From: a bacterium
GTDB lineage: Bacteria > SAR324 > XYD2-FULL-50-16
Direction of reading: 5' to 3'
NCBI GenBank assembly: GCA_018829445.1
Contig: JAHJTV010000010.1
Coordinates: 61,020 to 125,019, forward strand
DNA: 64,000 bases
The position numbers were made by a program, and so were the translations under genes. Position 1 is the stretch's first letter; every line of letters begins with the position of its first letter. Under the pieces are notes generated by a model that saw nothing but the letters and a program-made list of their open reading frames with translations, had not been told where the DNA came from and searched no databases. Positions 20,306 to 29,866 of this stretch are shown here, one piece after another.

Positions 20306-20531
20306 TTTCTTCTATCATGTTCAGATACAGGTGTTATAAAATCCCGGGTTTCGCAATTTCAGACTTAACGGTAGGTCTCGTGTCAGCATTATTTTCCTTG
20401 ATTAAAACCTTATACCAACAAGATTGACACACCCAAAAACAAAAAAACCTTACAAAGTATCCATTCTTATAAAATCAGACCCTTATGTCCTCAAAAAGGG
20501 TTTAAGGTAGACACCGCCAACTAAAGCTTTT

Positions 20532-21065
20532 TTACACTAATTCACGATCAAACAGATCCTGACAAGTTTCCAGGTCTTGTTCTGAAAAGCAAACCAAATA
20601 AACCATTTCCAGGTTTGAATGGTTTGTCAAAAAAGCTTGAATTTCACCCAAAGAGATTAGACAGGCTTTCTCAAATGGAAATCCGTACACCCCGGTGCTG
20701 ATTGAAGGAAACGAAATTGATTTAATGGCGTTCTCCACTGCCAGCTCAAGAGAATTTCGGTAACAGGACGCTAATAACCTGCTTTCTCCATGGTTTCCGC
20801 CTCTCCAAATGGGACCACCCGTGTGAATCACATATTTGCAGGGAAGATTATAGGCTTTGGTAATTCTTGCTTCACCCGTTGGACACCCGCCTAAAGTTTT
20901 GCATTCCTCTATTAATTGAGACCCTGCCGCCCTGTGAATCGCACCGTCCACTCCTCCCCCGCCAAGCAATGATTCGTTGGCTGCATTTACAATCGCATCG
21001 GTCGTCTGTCGGGTAATATCACCCTTGATTATCTTGATTTTTGCACTGATTGAACTTGAGCTCAT
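20532..21065 (-). CDS. Macrodomain protein (ADP-ribose / O-acetyl-ADP-ribose hydrolase type)
   Basis: 177-residue single macrodomain with [46 protein letters not shown] and [12 protein letters not shown], the YmdB/MacroD-like set. Members remove ADP-ribose from acidic residues or deacetylate O-acetyl-ADP-ribose. ATG 21065 has a strong AGGGGGTGA ribosome site. It stands alone, with no NAD-linked defence neighbour. Confidence 0.93.
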   Translation of the reverse strand: MSSSSISAKIKIIKGDITRQTTDAIVNAANESLLGGGGVDGAIHRAAGSQLIEECKTLGGCPTGEARITKAYNLPCKYVIHTGGPIWRGGNHGESRLLASCYRNSLELAVENAIKSISFPSISTGVYGFPFEKACLISLGEIQAFLTNHSNLEMVYLVCFSEQDLETCQDLFDRELV

Positions 21066-21204
21066 GAATCACCCCCTAACCCTGGATAAAAATGTTAGGA
21101 AAAGCAAATAAGTATGCAGTTTCTGGGTTACAATATTCACTTTCAGCATGTCAAACAAAACGTATCTTGTCCATACTTGGCAGCGTGAGACCTGACCGAT
21201 GAGT

Positions 21205-21726
21205 TCAGATATCCAGCTTTTTAAAGTTCTGAAGATATTGCTCTCTCAAATCCGAATAGGCTTGTATTCCTAAATTAAATCGTTCAAGGTGTTGATCATT
21301 CACCAGACCGATCTCTTTTGCCGGGGATCCCCCATAGATTTTTCCTGATGGAATTCTCTGTTTCTTCAAGACTAATGATTGCTCCGCTACGATTGACCAT
21401 TCGTTAATAACAGAAAAATCACAGATCATGGATTGCATTCCGATCAGAGTATTATCGTGCAGGGTTGTATCATGGAGCATCACTTGGTGACCGATGATAA
21501 CACGATTTCCAATTGTGACCTTGGACGCGCAATGGATAACGACAGCCTCTTCTACCAGGGATTGTTCCCCAATGATAATCTTGCCAAAATCACCCCTGAT
21601 AATGGCCCCAAATCCAATATAACAGTTGTTTCCTATGGTTACATCTCCAATGATTTCAGCACTGGGTGCTATCCAGGTGTTTGTACCAATTGAAGGTTTT
21701 TTCCCATTTATTTCATAAACTGGCAT
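21205..21726 (-). CDS. Gamma-class carbonic anhydrase-like protein
   Basis: 173-residue left-handed beta-helix of the YrdA/PaaY/CaiE group. Three His candidates for zinc lie in VVIHCA and IGHQVMLHD. PSAEIIGDVTIGNNCYIGFGAIIRGD is the family start. Function could be CO2 hydration or thioesterase-like; a separate beta-class enzyme is at 42.9 kb. Monocistronic. Confidence 0.9.
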   Translation of the reverse strand: MPVYEINGKKPSIGTNTWIAPSAEIIGDVTIGNNCYIGFGAIIRGDFGKIIIGEQSLVEEAVVIHCASKVTIGNRVIIGHQVMLHDTTLHDNTLIGMQSMICDFSVINEWSIVAEQSLVLKKQRIPSGKIYGGSPAKEIGLVNDQHLERFNLGIQAYSDLREQYLQNFKKLDI

Positions 21727-22091
21727 TACGCTCTCAGATCCTGGTAAAGGGTTTATAGCTGAATTTTTATCATGACCGAAAGATTTCTAAAATTTCCTTT
21801 GTTTCAGCTACTAAAAATATGCTCTACCTTACTCCAATTATTGGATAACAATAGCCAGAGAAACATAAAGCTGTATCACTTTTGCTTTTTTTGAATTAAT
21901 ATGTTTTATTGAATTTTTATCACGGTTGACTTCATACTAGCAAGACACACCGTGCATCAAATAGTTGTAAAGTTTAAAATCCACCATCAATTCAAACTGT
22001 CATGTGAATCTTCAATGGATACTGCGTGTATGATTTAGTTGGTGAAACTGGGAAGCTATAATAACAATTCTTATTAAAGTGGTATATTTGG
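21727..22091. other. Divergent region, carbonic anhydrase / nudC
   Basis: 365 AT-rich bases between divergent starts. No repeat, hairpin or good promoter match stands out. Confidence 0.4.
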
Positions 22092-22913
22092 ATGGGATTT
22101 GAATTTTCTTTTGACAACCCCTTGAACAGGGATCAAGAATCATATTGGTTTTGTTATCAAAACGATAGATTGATGGTAAAAGTAAATGATAATAAAGCTG
22201 TAGTGCCATTACTTTTTGATCTGGATGAAATCGGTATCAAACCGGTGAGAACCCAGCATCTGGGAAGATTGAATGGAGTGCATTGTTATTCGGCAGAACT
22301 GCCATTGGACATGCCTTGGCCTGAGAATGTCTCATTTTTGAATTTCATTGAGCTGCATAACCTTTTGGAAAAAGAGATGTACCAAGTTGCAATCAATGCT
22401 CAACAAATCGTCGCCTGGGAAAAAGACCATCAGTTCTGTGGCAGATGTGGTGCAAGAACCAGGAGAAAAGAGAAGGAACGGGCAATGGCTTGCACCGATT
22501 GTGGCAGTTTGTTTTTCCCCAGGATCACGCCAGCCATTATGGTGGCCATTATTAAGGATAACAAAATTCTTCTGGCTAAAAACAAAACATTTCCTCAAGG
22601 CTTTTACAGCGTATTGGCAGGCTTTGCAGAGCCGGGAGAACAGTTGGAAGAATGTGTCAGGAGGGAAGTGAAAGAGGAAGTCGGCTTGGAAATCAAAAAT
22701 ATCACCTACTTCGGAAGCCAGCCCTGGCCGTTTCCCAACTCGCTGATGATTGCATTTACCGCAGACTATGCAAGAAACGAGATAGAGGTTGATGGTTTGG
22801 AGATCATTGAAGCCGATTGGTTTTCAGCTGAGAATCTACCCAGGTGTCCAACCGGAACCCTTAGTATTGCCGGCCGCATTATTGATTGGTTTAGGAAGAC
22901 CTATCCCAATTGA
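22092..22913 (+). CDS. nudC: NAD+ diphosphatase / NAD-RNA decapping enzyme
   Basis: 273 residues. Zinc ribbon FCGRCGARTRR ... CTDCG near residues 115-140, a Nudix box GFAEPGEQLEECVRREVKEE, and the NudC-specific SQPWPFPNSLM. It hydrolyses NAD(H) and removes NAD caps from RNA. Converges on the fliL-like gene with a 24-base gap. Confidence 0.96.
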   Translation: MGFEFSFDNPLNRDQESYWFCYQNDRLMVKVNDNKAVVPLLFDLDEIGIKPVRTQHLGRLNGVHCYSAELPLDMPWPENVSFLNFIELHNLLEKEMYQVAINAQQIVAWEKDHQFCGRCGARTRRKEKERAMACTDCGSLFFPRITPAIMVAIIKDNKILLAKNKTFPQGFYSVLAGFAEPGEQLEECVRREVKEEVGLEIKNITYFGSQPWPFPNSLMIAFTADYARNEIEVDGLEIIEADWFSAENLPRCPTGTLSIAGRIIDWFRKTYPN

Positions 22914-22937
22914 GTATGGATGCTTTGTCCGAAACTG

Positions 22938-23525
22938 TTACTGTATATAGTACTCATTTACCAGAATTTCCTTGACAGGGGTTCGGTCTTTTGTCTCCGA
23001 TTGCTCGATAAAACTCTGCGGAAAAACCTTGTTAAATTCGAGGTAAAACTCCTGTTTCAACAATTCCAACCCTGTTCGTGTGGTTATATCACCCGGCATT
23101 TTACTTTTCAACAAGGTGATGATTTTATCATCAATCTCCGGTGTTCTTGCTTCAAGATAGAGTTTTGCCAAGGGATCTTTTAGAACAGCACGAAGCGTAA
23201 CATGGATATAGTTTCTTCCGTTCTTTAGATTCACGGTGTAAGCGTACGGTTCCGTGTAGATCGGTTTATCCACAGGTTCCAGCGATAGTTGCATGCGTTG
23301 ATTATACTGATTGACGTATTCTTCCTCTTCCGGAAGCCCCCTTATTCCTTTTTCTTCACCTCCAGAAAAAATGATGATCAATACAACAGCAATGATCACG
23401 ATCAGCAGCAACACTCCCCCAATGACGATAAACAGAATTTTTTTACTCCCGGTCGCCTGTTCCTCCCCGCTTTTCTGGAGATTTGCTTCTTGACCTTCAA
23501 TACTCGCTTGTTTTTCTTCAGCCAT
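22938..23525 (-). CDS. FliL-like flagellar basal body protein
   Basis: 195 residues with a cytoplasmic N-terminus, one transmembrane helix (about 28-53, ILFIVIGGVLLLIVIIAVV), and a periplasmic FliL-like domain with NLKNGRNYIHVTLRAVL and PVKEILVNEYYIQ. FliL strengthens stator function in flagellar motors. It is the second gene after a helix-turn-helix-repeat protein (9-base gap), not inside a flagellar operon. The family call is by pattern. Confidence 0.8.
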   Translation of the reverse strand: MAEEKQASIEGQEANLQKSGEEQATGSKKILFIVIGGVLLLIVIIAVVLIIIFSGGEEKGIRGLPEEEEYVNQYNQRMQLSLEPVDKPIYTEPYAYTVNLKNGRNYIHVTLRAVLKDPLAKLYLEARTPEIDDKIITLLKSKMPGDITTRTGLELLKQEFYLEFNKVFPQSFIEQSETKDRTPVKEILVNEYYIQ

Positions 23526-23534
23526 GTTTTTATG

Positions 23535-24293
23535 TCACTTTCTTACTTTCTCAAGAATAAAATTCTTAAGTGAGTCTATAAGCCCGGTTTTTTTTATCCT
23601 TGGCATCTGGTTTTTTAAACCTTGGATCTTAGATTTTTGTTTTTCAATGATCTTCTTTTGCTTTGCGATGGTTTCTTTTTGTTTCTCCAACCAAGATGGC
23701 TTTTCTATTCCATCGGTTTCAGAAATTTCCCCCGGTGTGATAGGTGGAACAGATACTCCGTCAGCTTTCGCGGACTTGGCATGCTGATCATTTTTCCAGG
23801 ATCGAAAAACTGTAATGAGTTTATTGGCAGCTTCCGGAAAAACCTTCTTGAGATCATTAATATTTGATGACGGATTTTTATCCAGGTATTTAAAAATAGC
23901 CTTTTTGAGATCCTTATGGGGTTTTTCGGTGGTAGTCTCCTTTTGTTTTTGCCACTGTCGTCTATAGTTACCAAGAGTTGTTTTATGAGCCTTGGGAAAC
24001 GCAGCAGACAGTTCTTTCGGGAGGGAATCTGGTGATTGTTCCAGGAATTCTATCACCAGTTGCTTTAAACTTTTCTTTTCTTTGATCTTCTTCGACTTTG
24101 GTTCAACAGTTTTTTTTGCAGATATCTTTTTCTGTTTCTGAGGCTTTACCGGTTTTTTCTCCGTCTTTTGGTACTCAAAATAATATCGCCTGACAGTGGT
24201 ATCTTTTGTTTTTGAAAACTCGGACAATACCTCCTTTAGTGGGGCATTAGAATTCGCTTTCAAATAAGTGAAAACGTCTTGTCGTGCACTCAT
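23535..24293 (-). CDS. Protein of three helix-turn-helix-like repeats with Lys-rich linkers
   Basis: 252 residues. Three ~40-residue units recur: residues 6-43 (DVFTYLKANSNAPLKEV...), 79-117 (LVIEFLEQSPDSLPKEL...) and 132-170 (AIFKYLDKNPSSNINDL...). Each has the pattern hydrophobic-x2-[YF]L-x-x-[NS], a central L-x-x-F, and an aromatic/Arg-rich tail (VRRYYFEYQK, NYRRQWQKQ, VFRSWKNDQ), suggesting tandem winged-helix or HTH units. Linkers are Lys/Pro rich; residues 205-230 form a coiled coil (KQKKIIEKQKSKI). AGGAGA ribosome site precedes ATG 24293. First gene of a two-gene unit with the fliL-like gene. Could be DNA-binding; no domain name is recognised. Confidence 0.75.
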   Translation of the reverse strand: MSARQDVFTYLKANSNAPLKEVLSEFSKTKDTTVRRYYFEYQKTEKKPVKPQKQKKISAKKTVEPKSKKIKEKKSLKQLVIEFLEQSPDSLPKELSAAFPKAHKTTLGNYRRQWQKQKETTTEKPHKDLKKAIFKYLDKNPSSNINDLKKVFPEAANKLITVFRSWKNDQHAKSAKADGVSVPPITPGEISETDGIEKPSWLEKQKETIAKQKKIIEKQKSKIQGLKNQMPRIKKTGLIDSLKNFILEKVRK

Positions 24294-24738
24294 TGCGGTC
24301 TCCTGATAGGTGATTTCTCGAATGGTTGTTTATCTGCTACATATCTAACATTGTTTCAAGTTTCAAGGTTTTTTTTGGATAATTGTTGAATAATCCGTGA
24401 TATTTTTTTAATAACAAAATATCACTATTACATTTTAAACATTTGGAATACAAGGTAAATGTTGCAGATAAAGAAAAGTATCACAATTTACCGACAATCA
24501 TGAAAGATGGAAATCTCACCAAATCCCATATCACCAGTGATATGGTGGATACAGTATCACTTTCCGATCTGATGGGAACTTTTTTTAAGTTATGGCAATA
24601 CTCCTGGAAATAAGACCATCACCTGTTACAGAATCATTTTGCTTTAATCGGATCAATTTTTAGGTTATACTCTGTTAAAAAAAATGTTTCATCAGGGCTT
24701 TATCCACTTAAAACCGTCTTTTAATCATATCTGAAAAT
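24294..24738. other. Divergent intergenic region
   Basis: 445 bases between the HTH-repeat gene and the YiiX-like gene. Very AT-rich. The only structure is the 20-base inverted repeat listed separately. Confidence 0.4.
24526..24545. promoter_or_regulatory. Inverted repeat, possible operator
   Basis: CCATATCAC (24526-24534) and GTGATATGG (24537-24545) are exact inverted halves with a 2-base centre (CA). It lies between divergent starts, about 195 bases before the YiiX-like gene. The form is that of a dimeric regulator site; no binding protein is identified. Confidence 0.35.
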
Positions 24739-25692
24739 ATGAAAATGTTTTTTATAAAAAAGAATTCAAAGAAAAAACCTGAACCATACAAATTTCTGGA
24801 AGGGACAAACCCAAAGATTGACAAAGTAATGGTTGGTCTTTTCGGCAACCTGGGAAAAATGATAAAATCCCTAGCCACAAAAAAAACCAGGGAGTTTGTC
24901 GGTAAGCATCTAAAAGAATATCTTCTTCAAACCGCACCCGGTTATGAATATGCTCAACCCCTCCTGGGGTCTGAAGATGAGGAAAAACTGCTATTAGAGT
25001 ATAAAAAAAAGCGATTTCTGGAAGTTGCAAAACCCTGTGATGTCATTTTGGTAAAAGGTAATTTGCGAATCAGCCATATCATTCAAACCCTGACTAAATC
25101 CCCGTACAGCCATGCGGCACTCTACAAGGGAGATGGTGAGATTATTGAGGTTGAACCGGAAGGTGTTTTGATCAACAGTATCAATAAGTATATCCACCTG
25201 GATATTCGAATTTGCAGACCGGTGATGCTTTCGAATAAAGGCAAGAAAACCGTTCTGGATTACATGGAAAAGATGATCAAACTACAGCCAAAATATGATA
25301 TTGAAAACATGGGAAATCTGCTTTTTAAGTACTGGTATACCAAGTTTCGCCCCGACACCAAGGTTTACATCGGTGGAAGCACCGATTTTGAAAAGTACTA
25401 TATCTGTTCAGCCATGATAGCTCATGGATTCCATGAAGCAGGTTATCCCGTAACCCCATCTTTGCGGTTTAAGAAAAAAAATAAAAAAATAACCTCTCTA
25501 AAAACCATTACTGATTTCGAAAAAATGGTAAACCTGATGAAGAAGAACTATAGCCAGATTGTTCCCGGTGATTTTGACAACAGTCCCTTTTTTGCATCGA
25601 TAAAGTTCTTGTACCTGGACAGTAAGCAGAATGCTAAAAGACAATTGCACCTTGAAGAGGAAGAGGAAATCTCACAAAAAACAGAAACATAA
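24739..25692 (+). CDS. YiiX-type permuted NlpC/P60 (papain-fold) hydrolase
   Basis: 317 residues. From residue 100: CDVILVKGNLRISHIIQ, the catalytic-type His125 in SPYSHAALYKG, acidic EIIEVEP, and Cys223 in YYICSAMIAHGF. The His-before-Cys order marks the circularly permuted papain fold (YaeF/YiiX). Such enzymes may act on lipid or peptide amides. The N-terminal 90 residues are basic and lack a signal peptide. Its TAA is directly followed by the RNase Z ATG. Confidence 0.8.
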   Translation: MKMFFIKKNSKKKPEPYKFLEGTNPKIDKVMVGLFGNLGKMIKSLATKKTREFVGKHLKEYLLQTAPGYEYAQPLLGSEDEEKLLLEYKKKRFLEVAKPCDVILVKGNLRISHIIQTLTKSPYSHAALYKGDGEIIEVEPEGVLINSINKYIHLDIRICRPVMLSNKGKKTVLDYMEKMIKLQPKYDIENMGNLLFKYWYTKFRPDTKVYIGGSTDFEKYYICSAMIAHGFHEAGYPVTPSLRFKKKNKKITSLKTITDFEKMVNLMKKNYSQIVPGDFDNSPFFASIKFLYLDSKQNAKRQLHLEEEEEISQKTET

Positions 25693-26613
25693 ATGTCAAC
25701 CAAAAGACTGACTGTCCTCGGAACATCGGCGCAAGTTCCAACTCCTGCGAGGAATCATTCCGGATATTTCCTGCAATGGAATCAGCATGGACTTTTGTTG
25801 GATCCTGGAGAAGGAACGCAACGTCAGATGAGAATATTTGGGATAAAACCGTCATCCATCACCAAAGTTCTGATCTCCCACTTTCACGGTGATCATTGTC
25901 TCGGATTACCGGGAGTTATTCAGAGATTGTGTCTGGATGGGGTAACCCACCAGATTGATGTCTATTTCCCCGCCTCCGGAATCAGCTTTTTTCAAAGCCT
26001 GGTAAACGCCACCGATTTTAAAGGTAAAATCAATCTTATACCACACGCTGTTGAAGATGAAGGAGTAATATTTGAAGATCAGGATTACAGAATTTCGGCT
26101 TACTGGTTAAACCACCCCGTTGATACCTTGGGATACCGGGTGAAGGAGATGGACAAGGTAACACTGATTCCGGAAAAGCTGGATAAAGCAGGGATATCAG
26201 GTAGAAAAATAGGAGAACTCCTGAAAACGGGAACAATCAAAATCGAGGGAGAGTATTTTTTCTTAAAGGATTTCGGTCATCCAAAACCGGGACAGATTTT
26301 TGCCTTCATTACGGATACTGCTGAATGTGATAATCTGCAGAAAATTTCAGAAGATGCGGATCTATTGCTTTGTGAAGCTACCTATCTTTCCGAACATCAA
26401 TCCCTGGCAGAAACGTACGGACATCTTACTACCTTACAGGCTGCTGGAATTGCAAAAGAAGCCAACGTCAAACGCCTGGTTTTAACACATTTCTCCCAGA
26501 GATACTCCCAATGGGATAAATTCCAGATGGAAGCAGTGACCATTTTCGACAAAGTAAATATTGCCAATGATGGAGATGTTTTTGATCTTCCTCCCCTGAA
26601 AAGAAAGCAGTGA
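25693..26613 (+). CDS. rnz: Ribonuclease Z
   Basis: Endonuclease that matures the 3' end of tRNA precursors. 306 residues; metallo-beta-lactamase core with SHFHGDHCLGLPG (His63, His65, Asp67, His68), AFITDTAECD, EATYLSEH and LTHFSQRY as in the short tRNase Z. GTSAQVPTPARNHSGY at the N-terminus is typical. It begins immediately after the stop codon of the YiiX-like gene, so translation is likely coupled. Confidence 0.95.
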   Translation: MSTKRLTVLGTSAQVPTPARNHSGYFLQWNQHGLLLDPGEGTQRQMRIFGIKPSSITKVLISHFHGDHCLGLPGVIQRLCLDGVTHQIDVYFPASGISFFQSLVNATDFKGKINLIPHAVEDEGVIFEDQDYRISAYWLNHPVDTLGYRVKEMDKVTLIPEKLDKAGISGRKIGELLKTGTIKIEGEYFFLKDFGHPKPGQIFAFITDTAECDNLQKISEDADLLLCEATYLSEHQSLAETYGHLTTLQAAGIAKEANVKRLVLTHFSQRYSQWDKFQMEAVTIFDKVNIANDGDVFDLPPLKRKQ

Positions 26614-26627
26614 GACAAAAAACCAGG

Positions 26628-27011
26628 CTACTCTTCGGCCAACTCCTGACACCTTAAAAGTTCTTCTTCTCCATTTTTTGACTTGTACAGATGGATAAGC
26701 TTGGTGGCGGCTGATAGGTGTCGTTGTGTCTTATCATTAGATAGCGAAAAAATCGCAATCCTATATAATCCAATACATGGACTTGTCAGTTTAAATACCT
26801 CCCCCTCAGGACATGTGATATTACCATTCATCTCTTCAGCGGTTCGATATCTCAATCTGAAAATCCGCACTATTTTTTCGATCCTCTGGGGGGCAGTATC
26901 TCCATAAATATCACAGAATCTTTCCATGGGGATGCCCTGACCAAAACATACAGCAGGTGATGCGAGTACTGACAGCATCACCAGTTTTTTGCCTAGAGAA
27001 TTGAATATCAT
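26628..27011 (-). CDS. Small exported hypothetical protein
   Basis: 127 residues with an N-terminal signal peptide (KKLVMLSVLASPAVCFGQG, cleavage near residue 24). The mature part has four Cys that could make disulphides and helical segments toward the C-terminus. No family is recognised. It converges on rnz with a 14-base gap. Confidence 0.6.
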   Translation of the reverse strand: MIFNSLGKKLVMLSVLASPAVCFGQGIPMERFCDIYGDTAPQRIEKIVRIFRLRYRTAEEMNGNITCPEGEVFKLTSPCIGLYRIAIFSLSNDKTQRHLSAATKLIHLYKSKNGEEELLRCQELAEE

Positions 27012-27107
27012 ATCAAGGTCTTTTGCCAGAATCCGTTTTATTCCAACGGAGTTTTTATAATTGGATCAACCAAGTTTCTGACGACGTTATGCTGATCCGT
27101 TTCTGTT

Positions 27108-28322
27108 TTAACGTGGCAGTAAACGACGGATCAAATCCTCGCATTCACTCTTCTTGAGCATTCGCGGTACCGGATAGTCCGGATGTGCCTCGCTCAGTGC
27201 CCGTTTAGCAATTAGCGGAATATCCTTCTCCATTAACTCTTGAACGGATGTCGGGATGTTCATATTGTAATTCATCGCTTTTATCTTTTCAATAAACTTC
27301 AGTGATAGCTGATCACTCGAATCGTCACCCTTTCCAATCCCTGAAATTCGAGCCAATTGAGCCAGTTTCTCTTTTGCCTGTTCCCGGCTGGATTCGAGGA
27401 CAAAAGGCAAAACAATGGCATTGGCCAGTCCATGGGGCACACCGTATTGACCTCCAAAATTGTGAGCAATCGCATGGACATATCCGACTGCAGCCCTGGT
27501 GAATGCAATACCGGCATAAAAGGATGCCAGCAGCAGTTCATTGCGTTTTTCCAGGTTTGATCCGTCCTTATAGACCGCTTCCAGATTATTAATGATCATC
27601 TTGGTAGCCTTTTCCGCATATTCATCGGTATATTTGGTACTTCCCCTGCTTATATAAGCTTCAACCGCGTGGGTTAAAGCATCCATTCCGGTTGATGCGG
27701 TAATATGCGGGGGCAACCCGATTGTTAATTCAGGATCAAGCACGGCAACCGGGGGAATCAGTTTGGTGTCCAGTACAGCAAACTTTTCATGGGTATCGGG
27801 ATTGGAAACAATGGCTGCAATGGTGGTTTCCGATCCTGTCCCTGCTGTGGTTGGAACAGCAAACAGGGGAGGTAATGCCTTGCGAACGTGAAACTTACCC
27901 CTCATTTTTAAAATGGTTTGTTTCGGTTTTGATGCTCTGGCACCGATTATTTTTGCACAATCCATGGATGAACCACCACCAACAGCAACTATTGCTTCGC
28001 ATCGATTGGAGTTGTATTGTGTCAGACCATTCTCAATATTCTGAATGGATGGATTGGGTTCGACCTCATCATAAATATAGTAATCGATACCGTTTTCCTT
28101 AAGGACGGAAAAAAATCCTTCCAGTAAACCAATTCCCATTATACCCTTATCAGTCACAATCAATATCTTTTTTAATCCCTGTGATTTAATCCTGGCCGGC
28201 AGTTTTTTAATAGCACCGGCTCCCGTCAATAATTCAGGAACGGTAAAAGAAAACAAAGGCATTGCTACTTTCATTAAAACCTGAAAAGTTCGGTTGTAGA
28301 TTTTATTAATTGTCCACAGCAT
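27108..28322 (-). CDS. Iron-containing alcohol dehydrogenase
   Basis: 404 residues. Group III Fe-type dehydrogenase: AVGGGSSMDCAK nucleotide loop, PTTAGTGSE, and metal ligands in STGMDALTHAVEAYISRG, YVHAIAHNFGGQYGVPHG. Reduces or oxidises alcohols/aldehydes with NAD(P). ATG 28322 has AGGAGA upstream and is chosen over a start at 28376. Stand-alone gene divergent from the alpha/beta hydrolase. Confidence 0.92.
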   Translation of the reverse strand: MLWTINKIYNRTFQVLMKVAMPLFSFTVPELLTGAGAIKKLPARIKSQGLKKILIVTDKGIMGIGLLEGFFSVLKENGIDYYIYDEVEPNPSIQNIENGLTQYNSNRCEAIVAVGGGSSMDCAKIIGARASKPKQTILKMRGKFHVRKALPPLFAVPTTAGTGSETTIAAIVSNPDTHEKFAVLDTKLIPPVAVLDPELTIGLPPHITASTGMDALTHAVEAYISRGSTKYTDEYAEKATKMIINNLEAVYKDGSNLEKRNELLLASFYAGIAFTRAAVGYVHAIAHNFGGQYGVPHGLANAIVLPFVLESSREQAKEKLAQLARISGIGKGDDSSDQLSLKFIEKIKAMNYNMNIPTSVQELMEKDIPLIAKRALSEAHPDYPVPRMLKKSECEDLIRRLLPR

Positions 28323-28584
28323 GTGTTTGTCTCCTGTTATGGTTACTTTAGAGTGATAATATTGCTGCTTAAACAAGCATTTTTCGTTCTAATGCTTAAC
28401 ACATTTGTCTGGTTTAACCAACTGTTTTATTTGATAGGTAAAACCAAACAGGTTTCATATGCTCTAATTGTAATGGAATCTACCCAACAGGAGGTCACAA
28501 ATCAGATATATTGATTTGAAAATTGATTTTAAATCTGTCAAGGTTGGATGAAAGATTTAAAACCAAACAAATAGGGAGGCTCCG

Positions 28585-29559
28585 GTGTTCAAAGTAATGA
28601 TCGTTTTTTTAGCTGTGATTGTCATATTGGCAGTTACATATGTTATTGGACCAACAGTTAAGATTGATGTAACGACTTATCCTGTAAGCCTTCCTGAAGA
28701 TCTGGAGCTTTATCTATCCCAAACCGAACAGAATGCCGATCTAACCATAAGGGATGTCGCAAAAAAAATTGTATGGGCAAATCCGGAGAAAAAAGACAGA
28801 ACAAAAATCTCACTGATCTATCTGCACGGTTATACTGCAACCCTGATGGAAACTCATCCGTTAACGGAAATGATCGCGAAAAAGCTTAATGCAAATATTT
28901 TTTATACCCGACTCAAAGGACATGGAGAAACCAAAGAGAGATTTGCTGAAGCTACGGCAAATGATTGGTTATCTGATACGCTGGAAGCTTGGGAGATCGG
29001 AAAACGAATCGGTGATGAGGTGATCATAATTGCAACCTCCACTGGTGCTACACTCGCAACCTGGCTAGCTTTGACACAACCGGTGGACCAGTTAAAAGCT
29101 CTGATCTTTATTTCGCCGAATTTCTGGCCGGCAGATAAAACGGCTCCGATACTGCTGTGGCCCTGGGGTGTTCAAATCGCAAAACTGACCACCGGAGGTG
29201 AATATCATCCTTGGGAACCCTTAAATGAAGGACAGGAAAAATACTGGATGTGCTCCCCGTCTATCAGAACCAGTGCCCAGGTAGTTGGACTGGCAGATTA
29301 TGTTAACTCACTTGATATTAAAGAGTTGAAAGCACCGGTTCTGGTTCTATATTCGGAATTGGATGATGTGGTGAGCGTACCTAAGATAAAAGAGAAATTT
29401 GAATTGATGGGGTCCCCTTTAAAAAGGCTGGTTGCGGTGAATTCCGAGAATAATCCCAGCAAACATGTTCTGGCAGGTGATATCGTCGGGTTCCATACCA
29501 CGGAATTTGTCAGAGAAAAAATAGAAGAGTACCTTTTTTCTCAAAATCTGATCCCGTAA
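28585..29559 (+). CDS. Membrane-anchored alpha/beta hydrolase (esterase/lipase family)
   Basis: 324 residues beginning with a GTG behind an AGGGAGG ribosome site. Residues 3-23 form a membrane anchor. HGYTATLMETHP is the oxyanion region; the nucleophile motif is ATSTGA with Ser152, so the first Gly of GxSxG is Ala. Asp in YSELDDVV and His in NPSKHVL complete the triad. Carboxylesterase-type enzyme of unknown substrate. Confidence 0.85.
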   Translation: MFKVMIVFLAVIVILAVTYVIGPTVKIDVTTYPVSLPEDLELYLSQTEQNADLTIRDVAKKIVWANPEKKDRTKISLIYLHGYTATLMETHPLTEMIAKKLNANIFYTRLKGHGETKERFAEATANDWLSDTLEAWEIGKRIGDEVIIIATSTGATLATWLALTQPVDQLKALIFISPNFWPADKTAPILLWPWGVQIAKLTTGGEYHPWEPLNEGQEKYWMCSPSIRTSAQVVGLADYVNSLDIKELKAPVLVLYSELDDVVSVPKIKEKFELMGSPLKRLVAVNSENNPSKHVLAGDIVGFHTTEFVREKIEEYLFSQNLIP

Positions 29560-29617
29560 AACTGACTTATCCGGTTTGTATTCATGTTTAAAGAGAAGCA
29601 GAATGAAAGCTCAAATA

Positions 29618-29866
29618 TCACTGTTCAAGGTTTGTCTTTTTTCCGGAATCAGCCCTTGGTCTCAGATGCAAGACCATCTTTACCAGCAGCAACACCCACG
29701 GACTTCCGTGAAGTATCAAATCAAACCAGTCAATTGTCCGTTTTAGCTCACCGTTAAAAAGCATTTGCAGCTTTTCGTAAACATGGGGTGGAGCAAACGG
29801 AGCTAAACCCAGGGTCAAACATAAAATAATAACAACGTTCCAGGGTATGGTTTCTATCCTTTTCAT
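29618..29866 (-). CDS. Conserved small membrane protein
   Basis: 82 residues with two hydrophobic segments (NVVIILCLTLGLAPFAPP and SPWVLLLVKMVLHL) around an amphipathic YEKLQMLFNGELKRTIDWFD. Short proteins of this pattern occur in many proteobacteria and are sometimes labelled RND transporter, which the size does not support. Ribosome site TAGGAT precedes the ATG. Function unknown. Confidence 0.75.
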   Translation of the reverse strand: MKRIETIPWNVVIILCLTLGLAPFAPPHVYEKLQMLFNGELKRTIDWFDLILHGSPWVLLLVKMVLHLRPRADSGKKTNLEQ

